Positions 34,528 through 45,970 of a DNA stretch of 64,000 nt are shown in pieces; within the stretch, counting starts at the first letter, position 1; every line of letters begins with the position of its first letter. Source of the stretch: Ancylostoma caninum (Eukaryota; Nematoda; Chromadorea; Rhabditida; Ancylostomatidae); assembly GCA_037903475.1 (NCBI GenBank), contig JBAJFG010000467.1, positions 682,001 through 746,000 of the forward strand, written 5' to 3'. Position numbers and translations under genes: made by a program. The notes beneath the pieces were generated by a model. That model was not told the origin of the DNA and searched no databases. It saw nothing but the letters and a program-made list of their open reading frames with translations.

Positions 34528-34999
34528 TTAAAGGCAGCAGGAGCTGAAATTCTCGACTCCGAGCTGAGCTGTGGGTGATGAAGTACAGACTCAGCACATC
34601 ATAAATATGAAACGAACACAGACAATAATGGCTTACCTGCAGAGAAAATGGAACATTCGTCGCGAACACGCCTGGCCGTGTTCGCGCGCGGACGAGTTTT
34701 CCCCGGCGCAAAAAGCCATTGCGGTGCGTGGTTTGGCGCAAAGGGAAAACGAAATGCATTTAATTCACAGGGTTTTATGGCGGAACTCGGCCAAAACCAC
34801 GCGCCGCAATGGCTTTCGCGCCGGGGAAAACTCGTCCGCGCACGAACACGGCCAGGCGTGTTCGCGACGAATGTTCCATTTTCTCTGCAGGTAGGCCATC
34901 ATTGTCTGTGTTCGTTTCACATTTATGATGTGCTGAGTCTGTACTTCATCACCCACAGCTCAGCTCGGAGTCGAGGATTTCAGCCCCTGCTGTCTTTAA
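34528..34999. mobile_element. Foldback transposon with TTAA target duplication
   Basis: TTAA at 34528-34531 and 34996-34999. Ends AGGCAGCAGGAGCTGAAATT and the complement of AGACAGCAGGGGCTGAAATC. The arms of roughly 200 bases are near-identical inverted copies (for example AAATGGAACATTCGTCGCGA) around a spacer of about 60 bases. The open frames of 80-123 codons inside are reflections of the palindrome. Same class as 2157-2741. Confidence 0.88.
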
Positions 35000-35104
35000 G
35001 ATACTTGTGCTGTTCCTGATCTTTGCAGAAATGATGCGCGCGACTCGACGCGACTCGCGTAAGATCTTCGCTAGTTCATAATTTTCTCAACGTCAAAAAT
35101 ACTT

Positions 35105-35620
35105 GTAGTCCTCTACAACAGGTGGATTTTTTGCACAGTGCCAGTCAATTATCTGTGCACCACAGAAAATCGCCCATTTGGCCTACCGCACCGCACCACA
35201 TCCACGCAGCTAGGCAGATCAGATGGGTGTTGTGGGTATCGGGCGTTGCCGGCATAGTAGGTGTTTGCTTGCGTTTTTCATCGTTTTATTTTGTGTCTTT
35301 GTTTGAATTTCAAAATGCTTTGATTATCGTGGCACTAGTTCGGCTTCTTAACATAATCTGAGGAGTTTGCAGTTGATATTTATCCCTGTGGTTATATCCA
35401 GTCAAAAATAATCATTGGATTTGACAATGTCATGATCATTTCCCGACCCAAGCATTTCGAAATGGAACAAAGGCACAAAGAAAAACAGTGGAAATCCCGA
35501 GCTAAGCATCTCTGCAGGCAACGCCCACTTATCACACCGCCCTGCTGGCCTGCCGCGCCGCAAAGGCGCCTCGGCAGACCAATTGGCGGTTTGCTACGAT
35601 GCAAACGATGATTGACCGTC
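35105..35620. mobile_element. Full-length family A foldback element
   Basis: Ends TGCACCACAGAAAATCGCCC and the complement of TGCATCGTAGCAAACCGCCA. Unlike the other copies it keeps both halves of the core: TTTTGTGTCTTTGTTTGAAT on the left faces GGAACAAAGGCACAAAG on the right, with a unique middle at about 35330-35430. The shorter copies look like internal deletions of this form. Confidence 0.7.
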
Positions 35621-36680
35621 ACCGAACTACGGCGAATCAAATGATTCACGAATTTTCCAGCACTGAGTTCAACAGTGGCGCGAAACCTCACTACATATCT
35701 TAGGAACTGTGTCTGTACGTCCTTTTTAACACAATACGGACCGAGCACCTTTTTGCATGGCGAGAGCGGATAACCAGGGGCATTTTTCTGGTAATTCACC
35801 ATTTGCACCACCTGACCACAGAGGAACGTATTGTGGGCATGAAGGGCACGTTGTGCGTGATGCACCATGTGTATCACATGGGGACGGATGTGCGTGATGC
35901 CACATGTGCATCATGTCGTCCGCAATGTGTTAAAAACACATATTAGAAGCAGTGCCGCAGTTTTTCATGACCTGGATAAATAACAGTACGTTTACAGAAT
36001 CGCTCCTTCTCACCAAATTTCTTCCTAATCTATCCACGTCACTTGCGCTCAGAACGCATGTGGTCTAGGTTCCCACAGACGGGAAAAACGCCAGCACATG
36101 TTCCAGCTCAGACATCTGATCGTCATGTGCTACCCCGACGGTGGACTCTCCCCGTAGTCGAAACACTCGGGACGGGGGGTCGTGTTTGTGTGTTTATCAG
36201 TGAGCAGGAACCGTCCAATGTCGAAGTGAAAATCGAGTTAAGCAAGTGCTGCGGAACTCAGCAGGCACGAGTGGCCTGGCGCAATTTAGCTGGGATATTT
36301 TCCCTTCGACTGAGGTTGTTCCGAGGCCCTGCACTGTTGAAAATAGCGGGTTGCTTTTCTTTGGATAAAAAAGAACTCTCTCCATTCGTCCTCCATGTCT
36401 GTGCGATAAGAAATGGATGAGACATGTGCATTTCCACAAGAAACGTATGTTTCTCAAGGCTGGAATGCTTCTTCAGTCGTAGAATAGCTGTCTCCATGGA
36501 AATGGATTTGAAAGAGACAGATATTCGATGATATGAAACCTTTTGCAAGACCAGGTCTCGTTCAATGATGATATGATGTCCCTCGAGAACGTCACATAGC
36601 AAACAAACCATCATGACATTATCGGTTATGTGAGGCATATAGCATAAGGGATACACTTTTCCAGGTCGTTCTCTGAACCC
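35621..36680. other. Spacer with long overlapping open frames
   Basis: A minus-strand frame of 152 codons (36716-36258) overlaps a plus-strand frame of 125 codons (36043-36420). Neither shows a recognisable domain or flanking splice signals I could trust. Possibly an old element. Confidence 0.3.
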
Positions 36681-36804
36681 CAACGAAGAGGCATGAGGGC
36701 ACGCTGTCGCTCGCATGGTCGACAGTTCGATTCACGCCCCCGCTCAACCGAGCCATCCATCCTGACGGAATCACTGGATTGGTAGCACAGGAGTGTGAAA
36801 GGAT
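36681..36804 (+). mobile_element. SINE-like unit with tRNA-type B box, broken by a mariner-type element
   Basis: GGCATGAGGGCACGCTGTCG and GACAGTTCGATTCACGCCCC (B box GTTCGATTC), then GGATTGGTAGCACAGGAGTG, match the order of parts in the SINE-like units at 43.2 and 50.7 kb. The unit is interrupted at TA 36804-36805; the sequence after 37349 (GTGCGCTGAC) may be its tail. Confidence 0.5.
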
Positions 36805-36805
36805 A

Positions 36806-37348
36806 CAGGGTGGCCGGAAATAATTCGTGTACCTATACTTGACCCTACAGTGAATCATCGTGATTTCAGATTTTGAAGACACTTTGTGAACCACTTGTTA
36901 ATTAATACTTATTGAATTGAATTATTTTTAGATCTGGCTCTATCAGCGGGGATACATGCGCTCGGAGGCTAAATGGCGTCACAGTGCCGTTCTCGCTGGC
37001 AAAACTAACATTCTATTTTGTGCCACTGCCACAGCACAACAGAATCTTTCAGGTCCATATTTTTGGTATGAACTGAGAAGGTCCTGCACTACAACGCTAA
37101 GCAAGCTAAGAAGTTCGATGCGTTCAAAAACGATGTAGACCAGGGCGATTCTCCCTGTTTGATGGAAAAGTTCGGCTAGCTTGCATTGGAAGCCCTTAAC
37201 TTTAGTGAGCAGACGCAGGGAAACTCAAGCCACAGCTCTGTATCGCCTCCATGAAGGCTATCTAATTTGTGAGTTATGTACGCCAGAACTGAGTCTTTGT
37301 ATAGAATTTCATTCGATTTGAGGTAGTGGGTAATTTTTGACCACCCTA
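36806..37348. mobile_element. Mariner-type element remnant with TA target
   Basis: Left end CAGGGTGGCCGGAAATAATT after TA; right end GGTAATTTTTGACCACCCTA before TA. The inverted ends of about 20 bases are imperfect. 543 bases; no transposase recognised. Confidence 0.6.
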
Positions 37349-37574
37349 TAGTGCGCTGACATGGGTCAAAGCGACCCATTGCCTCAGAGTGTGAAATGCA
37401 CGCTTTTGGCTCACGAAACGGAAATATAAGCCAGGAAAACACCACCAGGGGCATTCCTAAATCTTTCAATGAATAGCAAAAATAAGTGCTCACTGGTTAC
37501 AAATGAATGCACACCGTTTTTGCTACTCTTCAGCCATCATCTGTCTGGTATCATCTATGCACAGACGGGTACCG

Positions 37575-37740
37575 TAGGGAGTGTGTCTGCGACTTTGTCT
37601 GCGGTTATATTAGATGAGACGTGATGTCAGCCCACTGATCAGCTGTTTCGATCTAACTTTCTGCGCTTAATCCTGCACGTTCTAGTATGTACATAGTGTG
37701 ATTCCGTCCATTTGATGTTCTTACACTGTTCCTATCAAAA
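37575..37740. mobile_element. Family B element, left half only
   Basis: GAGTGTGTCTGCGACTTTGT then CTGATCAGCTGTTTCGATCT match family B left arms. The right arm is absent, so the copy is truncated. Confidence 0.6.
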
Positions 37741-40700
37741 ATGACGTGGTTCACTGCCTTTAGAGAGATGATGGGTATGAAAACATTCCACAAATATTTC
37801 CACGGCAAGGTATAATCGCTCATCGACGCTTCAATGCGTTTGATGATGACGAACGTCATGAGGCTATTTTTGTACAAAGAACGGATGTCTATATTATAAA
37901 GTAAGTTTTGCATCTTCGCTAAGCTCCCACAGCGAATCCGCTTGCAACGCAGGTCTTGAAATAAAGTAGTTTACTGGAATTGAAGTAATCAGCTTTGCAC
38001 AGAATATATACCAGCGATATTATCGAGGAATATTATTGGATAGTCGAATGAGACGAACGACGTGGGGTTCTGCTGCGGGTTATTGAATGTACTGGGAACG
38101 AACGTGGGCTAGACCTTTTCCCTCCTGTCCTTCGAGACAACACACAAACTTATACGCAGTCGTCGCGAGCACGCAATGTCGGCGCGGATTGTCAGCATTG
38201 CCCTGCATTCACGAGGAGATCTACCATAAAATGTCAACAAGAAGAATTCGTGAGAAAATCTTCTTTTCCTGGCCGTTTCATGGAGGTTATCGCTAGTCGC
38301 TATTAGCTACAGTCGAGGTGACGAACTTGCCGAAATGAGCGTGTGCAGCAGTGCGACCGCAGCACACGCTGGAGTCTCTATCTTATGCCGACGTAATAGC
38401 TAATCGTATCATTATATACTGTTGCTGCTAAAGGAGGAAAGCTTCAGCAGCAATGGAGGGGAGGATGGCGGCAAGTTACATTCCTGCTGCATAGTTTTTA
38501 GAGTACTTAGATATTCGACGAACTGAGTACCATGATTTCCCTAAGAACTTCAGATGATCAAGTTATTCTCGCGTAGCTCGAGCAGTTCAGATATTCAGGT
38601 GCTAAAAATCTAGCGATGTGTATATTCGAAATATCTTGTTTTTAAGGAGTATCAGTCCTTGTGCAGATAGCGTGAGAATGCACACGCCAATCAATCACAA
38701 CACTGCTTGGGTCTGCACAAACTGCGTCACATATCGCCATGCAAAATAATGCTCATAATCGTGATCAGCGTGTGAAATATTATAACATCTCCATGCGAAA
38801 GTTGAGCGAATTCTGTGAGGTGGCCAGTCTACAGCATACCTACTGCAGACGTAAAAAATGGAATTTTTACAATTTCTGGCATTCGAAAAATAAAACTGCA
38901 AGGAACACGAGATCCGTGCCGGACGTCACATGGGGTCATATTTTCTTGAAGTTGCATCGTTAAGACCCACTAACGTCTCAGATGTGGGTGTCTCATGCCT
39001 TTTTGCACATCGTGCAGTGTGCGGGGTTGAAGCACATCGCAGCACGTGCGGGAACCTCATCAGCCGCCTTTGCGAGTTGCCACAAACACATTGTGAATAT
39101 AACTGCGAACACATAAATCTCGGAAAAACTACTGACTCTCCAGATGGTGAGTCCAATAATCCACCACATTCACAATACATGCGAGGCACGCAGCAGGAGT
39201 CCTTCGCACCACTAAATCAACTTGCGTGGCTTGCTGAACGAGCGTTCTGAGGAGGGTTCATGGAAATAAGGAAAAATAGCCTTGCGTTCCTCCTGGGCGC
39301 CTGCTCAACGTTGAAGTGGCGCTGGAACCTTAGTGTCCAGACTCTGAAGCTAAGGCTAAATACACACCAATTCTACAAGGTCGTCAAGTATGAAATGTCC
39401 GATTTTGGATGAGAAGATTTTGAGTTTTGTTTCTAAAGCAAGATACAGTACAAGGTATCCGAATATGCTCCTATTCTATCTCCATAGCCTTGCCATCTTA
39501 AATATGACTAGGTTGGGCCAACAGCTTAGAAGCATGGAAAGCTATGGGCGATCAAGTGGGGAAGAGTGTTTCCAACATCGTGTTGAAAATTGAACATTTT
39601 CTCCAGCAAGAAGTGAGCTAATCCCCAAAAGGGGTTGTGGTCAAATAGAGCAATGTTTGCCCAGTACAGTGAGCGTCAGGTGGATCCTCACCTCCGCTCC
39701 TCTGGCTTAAGCAGCGCGGATTTGTGAAAAATGGTCAAAACTTGGCACACACCCATTTTTGAGGGCCAAACTGGGAAAAATTCGTTTCTGAACCACTTTT
39801 AATGGTCATATTGCCTTGGGTACAGAAATATTATTGGATTATAAACGTCACACCGTGCTGTTTATGCTGACCTAGTTTGACTCCTATCCGCTTCGGCTAC
39901 GGCTTCCAGCTCATCGAAATCCAGGTTCATCATAAGGCTCGCTTTGGAGCTTCATGTCACCTGAGCGGAACTTTCCAAGCAAACGCTGTTCAGTGCATTT
40001 ACTGGCCAAATGTCCCTTGACACTACACTGATGTTCCCAGCTTTCTCAGCTCTAATGACTGGAAAATGGAACCTATGTTCCAAAACGACACGATTCTTCG
40101 TCTTTGAGTAGTTCCACAAAAAATGCATTCGAACAAAAATTCGAGAACTGATCAAAAATCCAGGAAGTGATTTTGGAAGGAAGAGGATGTACCTTCACAA
40201 TGAAAATGAAGATGAGAAGAAATCTAGTAAATCTTCGAAAATAGAGACTGTCTAACTGACCGCTCATAAAATCGGGCATTTCATACTTGACGACCTAATA
40301 TATTGAGCCAGGGCTCATGAACACAAATGTTCTGGAAGACTCGTGTTCGCATTTTGCTACTCCAGGAAGCACAAAATCTTCCGATAGTGGATGAGATCTC
40401 GAACAGGTTCTTTCTTCCGCAGGGACAGACCGCTACAGCATCCTGCCATGAACAAAAATCATCCATCCTTCAGCTTCACATTTGGGTCTAGACACGCTTC
40501 CACTACCAATATGGACAGTTGGGAAGAGAGTCCTACGAGCACCGCGATATCAGTACAAATGTGTGCATGCGCGGACAACAAGAACGCCACGACGAAGGTA
40601 GTGCCGAGCGTGCGGGATGGTCACTCCACTGAGGGCTTCTGAACAGGGCGCAGCACTAGGTGGTCAGTGTCGGTTGGGGAGTACTAAGTCAAGTCGGATT

Positions 40701-41058
40701 CCGAAATGGGCTACTAAGTACCTACACACTAGGGTTCTTTCAGGAAGAGCAGATAGCACTAAAAAAGTGACCTAGATAAGCGTTAGTGAGACGTTGAGTG
40801 ATGTTTCAGCAAGAAATGCGTACCATTTAGCGAAGACAGCCTAAATCATCTCAAATTCAAGCTAAAATCCTCGAAAAACCGATCTCAGTACGGAACTGTT
40901 CGACTCCGCTAGAACTCGTTGAAACTTGTTATGGGACCTGTCAGAAATTGTCAAGAAATTGTCATTGGAGCGTGGTTTTTTCTCTCAAACCCGGAACTTT
41001 CCCAGGGAATTTCTCTCGTTTGAGGAAGTGTTTTGTTGTGAACGCTGTCAACTCCAGG
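37741..41058. other. Spacer, no gene recognised
   Basis: Many short open frames on both strands. Minus-strand frames at 40466-40281 and 40155-39952 and a plus-strand frame at 38930-39250 (Cys- and His-containing) have no identifiable domain. Part of the long stretch without conserved genes. Confidence 0.4.
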
Positions 41059-41059
41059 A

Positions 41060-41256
41060 AATGCGCCTAGGTGATACCAACTCTCCCCCAAAGTGGCATC
41101 TTTCGTTTTTGAAAAAAAAAACCGTCACTAATGGTCAAAAAATGGTCAAAAACCACTTTTTGACCATTATTGACGGTTTTTCTCAAAAACGAAGACGGTT
41201 TCTCAAAAGCGAACGGTGCTATTTTGGGGGGATACTCGTTGGTATAGTGCGCATCT
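41060..41256. mobile_element. Palindromic MITE (ATGCGC ends)
   Basis: ATGCGCCTAGGTGATACCAA then CTCTCCCCCAAAGTGGC faces GTGCTATTTTGGGGGGATAC then TCGTTGGTATAGTGCGCAT. The centre is an inverted AATGGTCAAAAAGTGG-type repeat. About 197 bases. Confidence 0.8.
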
Positions 41257-41509
41257 AAAGTCAAAATTCCAACATGATACGTCTCCTAAAGGTTGAGCAA
41301 CACCTGATTATCACTGGAGCGCACCAGAGTGCAGGGTAGGGATGGAGTAAATGGTTGAACAACGGTGGTCTTTAGCCACGAGTTTGATGATCCTCCAGAA
41401 GTGCCTTCCTGAAATCTGCTTGTCTCTAACATCAGTAGACGGTTAGCGGTTGGCTACGCCCCGGACACTGGTGCTAAGCCCCCTGAATCTGCAGGACGCT
41501 ACTAAGTCC

Positions 41510-41783
41510 CAGTGGCGGACGCAGGGGGGGGGGGCGCGCCCCCCCCCGAGAATGGGTCGCCAAATTTTCGAAATTACTTTACAATACAAATAAAAATCTT
41601 GTGTTAGTTTATTTTTAATTGTTTATTTTTATTATTATTTTTAATATATTTCTTATTTATTGTTTATTATTATAATTAATATTATTATTAATTTTATTTT
41701 CCATCTGGGTCCCCAAAACGGCGGAGACCCCACTTTTCTTCCCACGCCCCCCCCCTCCCGCCCACTTTCTGCGTCCGCCACTG
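41510..41783. mobile_element. hAT-type non-autonomous element with perfect 8-base duplication
   Basis: Ends CAGTGGCGGACGCAGG and CTGCGTCCGCCACTG, flanked on both sides by CTAAGTCC (41502-41509 and 41784-41791). The terminal CAGTGGCG and the 8-base target duplication are hAT hallmarks. G and C runs next to the ends form a strong hairpin; the core is TTATTA-rich. 274 bases, no coding capacity. Confidence 0.93.
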
Positions 41784-41791
41784 CTAAGTCC

Positions 41792-42838
41792 TGGTGGTCA
41801 ATGACCACCTCGTGCTGCCCTGCTTCTGAAACTATCCTCAGCCTGTGTGCTTTCCTAGCGGAAATTGAGATTAAAGATTAGTACCTGTCCATAATTGATT
41901 TGGACGCATCTTTCTGAACGAAAAATCGCCCATGTTGATGGCATGTTGTTCGATTCGTTCGTTCGATGTCCCTTCTTCTGCGCAGGATCACAGCACTCAG
42001 ACGCTTGGGATACTCCATTTTTGCTCTTCGATCGTGATTTTGCGGGAATTCCCACCGAGCTCTCTCCAGTGACATCGTCAGAAATGGAATAGTGGCTTGT
42101 TTCCTGTTTCAATGAGCTCATCCAGTATCGCCTGGAGTGGGAACTCAAGGTCGTTCAAATCAGGAGAAATGACCGGCCGTTCGGAGACAAGGGTGATGTC
42201 AGACTGAATGGCAAGCAACCAATTTGGATTGTTTTGGTAACGTGAGCAGGAGCTTCGCCCATCTAAACGCATGCTCTTGAGAATTTTTACCTCCATTCTC
42301 ATGGAGATGAAGAAAGTTTTCCCTTCAAGCGGAAACAACGACAAATCCCGAATATGGGTTCTGGCACGACCTAATCGGGTGCATCGGAATCGTCACGAAT
42401 TAATTCATGTACCCTATGATTTTGAGGATTATGGGCCAGCCGAGTCGTGAGCAGGTTTTCATCGGTGAATTATGGTGAATTATGGACGTCGCATGCGGTC
42501 CACAGTGAAATGATACCTTGAGCATCTGACGGCTGCGATATGTGCTAGAGGAAAAAAAACATCAAACAAAACTTATGCTTTTCATTTCTTCAGATGGTAC
42601 TCACATATTCTCGCAGATTTCGTTGGATAATGTACTTTTATATATTTTCCGTGCATTTTTATAGTGTGACAGTATTTATTCGTAGATGATCACATCGCTT
42701 CATCTACAGGGTGACGCATAAATACTAAGACTACATAAATACTAAGACTGCAAAGAGGTTGGCCCCCAGAGGTCTTACATCTAGTCCGCCGATCACCTCT
42801 CCATCACATCCTAGAGTCCATTCCAAGCACAGGAAACA
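41792..42838. other. Spacer with long minus-strand frames
   Basis: Minus-strand frames 42344-42078 (88 codons) and 42148-41855 (97 codons) overlap in different frames and read like ordinary protein, but no family was recognised and no splice pair joins them convincingly. Short tandem repeats occur at 42465-42488 (GGTGAATTAT) and 42717-42752 (ATAAATACTAAGACTA). Confidence 0.3.
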
Positions 42839-43144
42839 TTGCAAAAGATTAGCTCACCGACGATTCCAACGAGAGTGCTTCGAAGCTGTTATATAAGGGA
42901 CGTCAATCGGGAGTGCACCATGGCGCCATTCTGGCAAGGTTACGGTAGCTGCAACTTTGAATGGGGGGGGGGACCAGTTTATGTGCTGATCACGAATATC
43001 AACATTAAATCCCATGAAACGGGCTCTTTGGCATCTCCTCTCAATCTGCTGCCGTATTCTTATTGTAAAGAATAGAGGATAAAGTGTTCGGCGGTAGTCA
43101 ATCTCGTTTTGTGTGATGCGCCACTCATTCGACTTCACCTGAGC

Positions 43145-43345
43145 ATCGCACTGGGGGGGGGGGGGGGGAGCATCCGATTTACCAAGTCAGTGCTCCTCCC
43201 AGACTCCTCTGGTACCAATTTACAGACTCCGGAGGGATAGTGGGCTTGGTTGGCATCGCGCGGGATCGAACCATCGACCTGTGAGTAAGCTGCGGTCTTT
43301 TCCACTTTTCTACTGCGGCACACTCTTGCCATGACCTTGTAAAAA
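43145..43345 (-). mobile_element. SINE-like unit with tRNA-type head and C-run tail
   Basis: On the minus strand: B box GGTTCGATCCC, then the words CAAGCCCACTATCCC and GGTACCAGAGGAGTCTGGGA, a short tail and a run of 15 or more C. The body matches the opposite-strand unit at 50.7 kb. A tRNA-like head with pol III B box suggests a SINE. Confidence 0.6.
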
Positions 43346-43821
43346 CGAGGCTACGGTACAAAATGGATGTACAGGCGGTTCAGAAATGAGTTGGTATTGG
43401 TGCATTTTTACGTAAAGAGATCAGAGGGGCCTTTGGCAAGTCGCGCATGTTCAAGCTTGTTAGTCGCAGTGATTTTTAACCGCTTAACATGTTAGAAAGG
43501 ATCCCGGAAATGATGTGGGAGTACGTGGAACACATGACTCACCTCAGGTCCGTGAATGCACCAGTACCGACTCCTTTCCGAATGCCCTATAAAAGTCGTG
43601 ATCAACACATGAAATGCGATGTTCTTTAAGATTATGTGGGATACCTTATATACCGCATGTACACCGTAACCCTCCAGAAACGGCGTTGGATGTAGTGCGT
43701 TCCCTACGCGAGAATAACTGAGTATTTCTGGATAAATCGGTGACTCGAACATCCTCCGCGCTAAACGCAGGGCATTTTAGCATTGTCATTACGACGTGTC
43801 GTAAAAACACGCGTCACCAGT

Positions 43822-45970
43822 GGTATAGTCCATTTCAAATAGGATGGTAATTGAGTATTTGTGCCTATGATCTGCATTTCTCGCTTGCCTCTCCGGGTAC
43901 GGTACTATTTTTCGCATTCTCTCCTTCTCTAATTGCTTCACAATTATGGTCCTCGGATTTCAGATTTCTGAAGATGACAAAAGTGACGGGGTGGGTGACT
44001 ATTCATACGAAATGTAACTAACGAGGTCGTCTCGCACTTAGCTCACACCTTGTTAAGGGACAGCTGACTTAACTCTAATAATCTAATTGCGTCGATATTT
44101 CTGACTATCTTGATGCCTCAATGAGTAATGGGCAATTTATACCAGCTGCGTGCGCCAGTCGCGCATCAGTCGCACGCATCCATTTGCAAGGGATTTTCTA
44201 TGAAGACCGGTCAACGCGGCATGTACATCTTCAATGAAAAGAACACGCGGCCGCCGCGAGGCCGTAAATGCGTGCGTCTGAGCTGCGACTGCGATGCGAC
44301 TGCGATGCGACTGGGCCTTATTCTGCATCACATAGACGCACGCGCGTCAGTCGCACGCATCCAGTATAAATTGCCCTTAACTAGCCAGTTCATTCGCATC
44401 CTGACTAGTACATGCTAGAAGTAAAAGTTGCCTTATTTTCGCCACAATAACTCGGGCACTCATTTTCAGGTGATCAAAGTTTGATGACGGGCAAAGTACT
44501 CTTTTTGATGCACGGTACTTGTCCACACTTGTAATTCTTGGAACAATTTCTTGGTCCTTTTTTTGGTATATTGTAGGGGCATTGCTGCTTTTTGTTTCAC
44601 CTCTTCCAAAGCGGCAAAACGTCTCTATTTTTCCCTTGCCCGTGAATTAAGGGATGAAATTGAGAAGGAAAGGTGAGGTAAAGAAATTTCCATTGAATGC
44701 TTGATTGTACATGGAGAACGAAGAAATCTACTCATTCCATAGGAGAAACGGTTTCCAAATTAGGTGCAAGAGTGCACATAGTAGGTTGCTCCGGACTGAT
44801 AAGTTGTTCAGGAAGTCAATATTTAGCAGGATGCTGAAGTATTGGTCAGTCGCATCCAGTGAGCGATCAGGGAAGTTCGGATTTATTGAATACATAAGAG
44901 GAAAGTTGGTAGCACCTAATGAGGTGTGAGCGAGGAGCGAGACGACCTCGTTAGTTGCTTTCGTATGAAAGGTCCCCCTCCCAAGTGACGAAACGTAAGA
45001 TCCATGAAATCTTCCATCTAAAAGCCTTGAAACCGAAAGAATCGAAAGCATGAACAACCAAGCCGAGGTCTCGAAATAAATAAACTTTTGAACCATCACA
45101 GTTTAATTGAGAAAGCTTTGTCAACAATACTCTTTTCGAGTGAGTACTGCCGCGCTCCAATGCACAATGTCTGACCCGATTCGTTTTGTCCTTTTTTTTG
45201 TGAAGTGAGCAGTAGAGCTGGATTTTAAGCAATGTGTCGTGGCTGCTAAGGACGTCCACTGCTGTCAGTGAGTTCATTTTTATTTTCAGAGCTTTTTCGT
45301 TTGTATTGCTCATTACAAGTGGTTTGTTTAATTCTTGTTCGAAGAGGATTTGTTCCTCATGTTTTGGGCATGTTTATTTTATTATATTTGCGTATAGAAT
45401 GTATATAGTTTTCAGGTTTCCAAGTGAAATGCTATGGTCAGACTGTTTTACCACTGCGCACTTGTCTGTGCTTTTGTTGTTGTTGTGACGAACTCCCATA
45501 CTGGTGCAAGCAAGCAGTCGACGCCTCGTTCTTTGAAACAGTGCCAGTCTCTAAGGAGTTTTCAGTATGTTTGTCACATCTTTTAACGCACACACTGGAT
45601 CCGTCCTATTGCTAATCGATTATTACCTCAGTATCGATTTCTAGAGCGAGTGACTGTTCAGTGTTAAAGGCAGCATTCTCAGAAGATTTCACTTCTGGCA
45701 CATGTTCGTAAAGGTCGTGACTTCAGCTCAACACAAACATTTCCGTGAATACGGCTTTCAAGAGGCATCACACATTTTAATCCATCATCTGACATGCAAT
45801 CTGATTTCACCAAATTGTGATGGTTGCATGTTTGCGCGCGTTTGTTAACCGGTGGACCATAGTTGTGTGAAAATATTGGAGGAAGAGAGAACGCGAGAAA
45901 TAGTGACGTTTTCGGAGAGGCAGACGAGAGATGCAAATTATAGGCACAAATACTCGAATTGGACTATACC
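43822..45970. mobile_element. Candidate 2.15-kb transposon with long terminal inverted repeats (family E)
   Basis: The left end GGTATAGTCC with TATTTGTGCCTATGATCTGC, TCTCGCTTGCCTCTCCG is repeated inverted at the right end (45850-45970, GGACTATACC). The inverted repeats extend over roughly 120 bases with small gaps. Minus-strand frames of 120 codons (45313-44951) and 123 codons (45099-44728) lie inside, without a recognised transposase motif. A family D element is nested at 44130-44376. No certain target duplication, so two unrelated solo ends in opposite orientation cannot be excluded. Confidence 0.5.
44130..44376. mobile_element. Family D inverted-repeat element
   Basis: Starts GGGCAATTTATACCAGCTGC and ends with TCCAGTATAAATTGCCC. 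The arms carry GTGCGCCAGTCGCGCATCAG / GCGCGTCAGTCGCACGC. Short tandem CTGCGATGCGA repeats lie inside. 247 bases. Confidence 0.8.

Noticed and set aside
34571..35019. Four open frames of 63-123 codons on both strands
   Set aside because: They are mirror readings of the arms of the TTAA foldback element.
42839..43138. Protein-coding exon on either strand
   Set aside because: Open on both strands and directly next to a SINE-like unit with G/C runs; the composition fits a dispersed repeat better than a gene, and no domain was seen.
43250..43330. tRNA gene on the minus strand
   Set aside because: A B box (GGTTCGATCCC) is present but no convincing A box or cloverleaf could be drawn, and the same body recurs at 50.7 kb, so it is a SINE head.
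45225..45488. Signal-peptide exon of the TM2D1-type gene starting MSWLLRTSTAV
   Set aside because: Its GTGAGT donor and the next TTTTCAG are only 22 bases apart, too short for an intron, and it lies inside the candidate 2.15-kb transposon.
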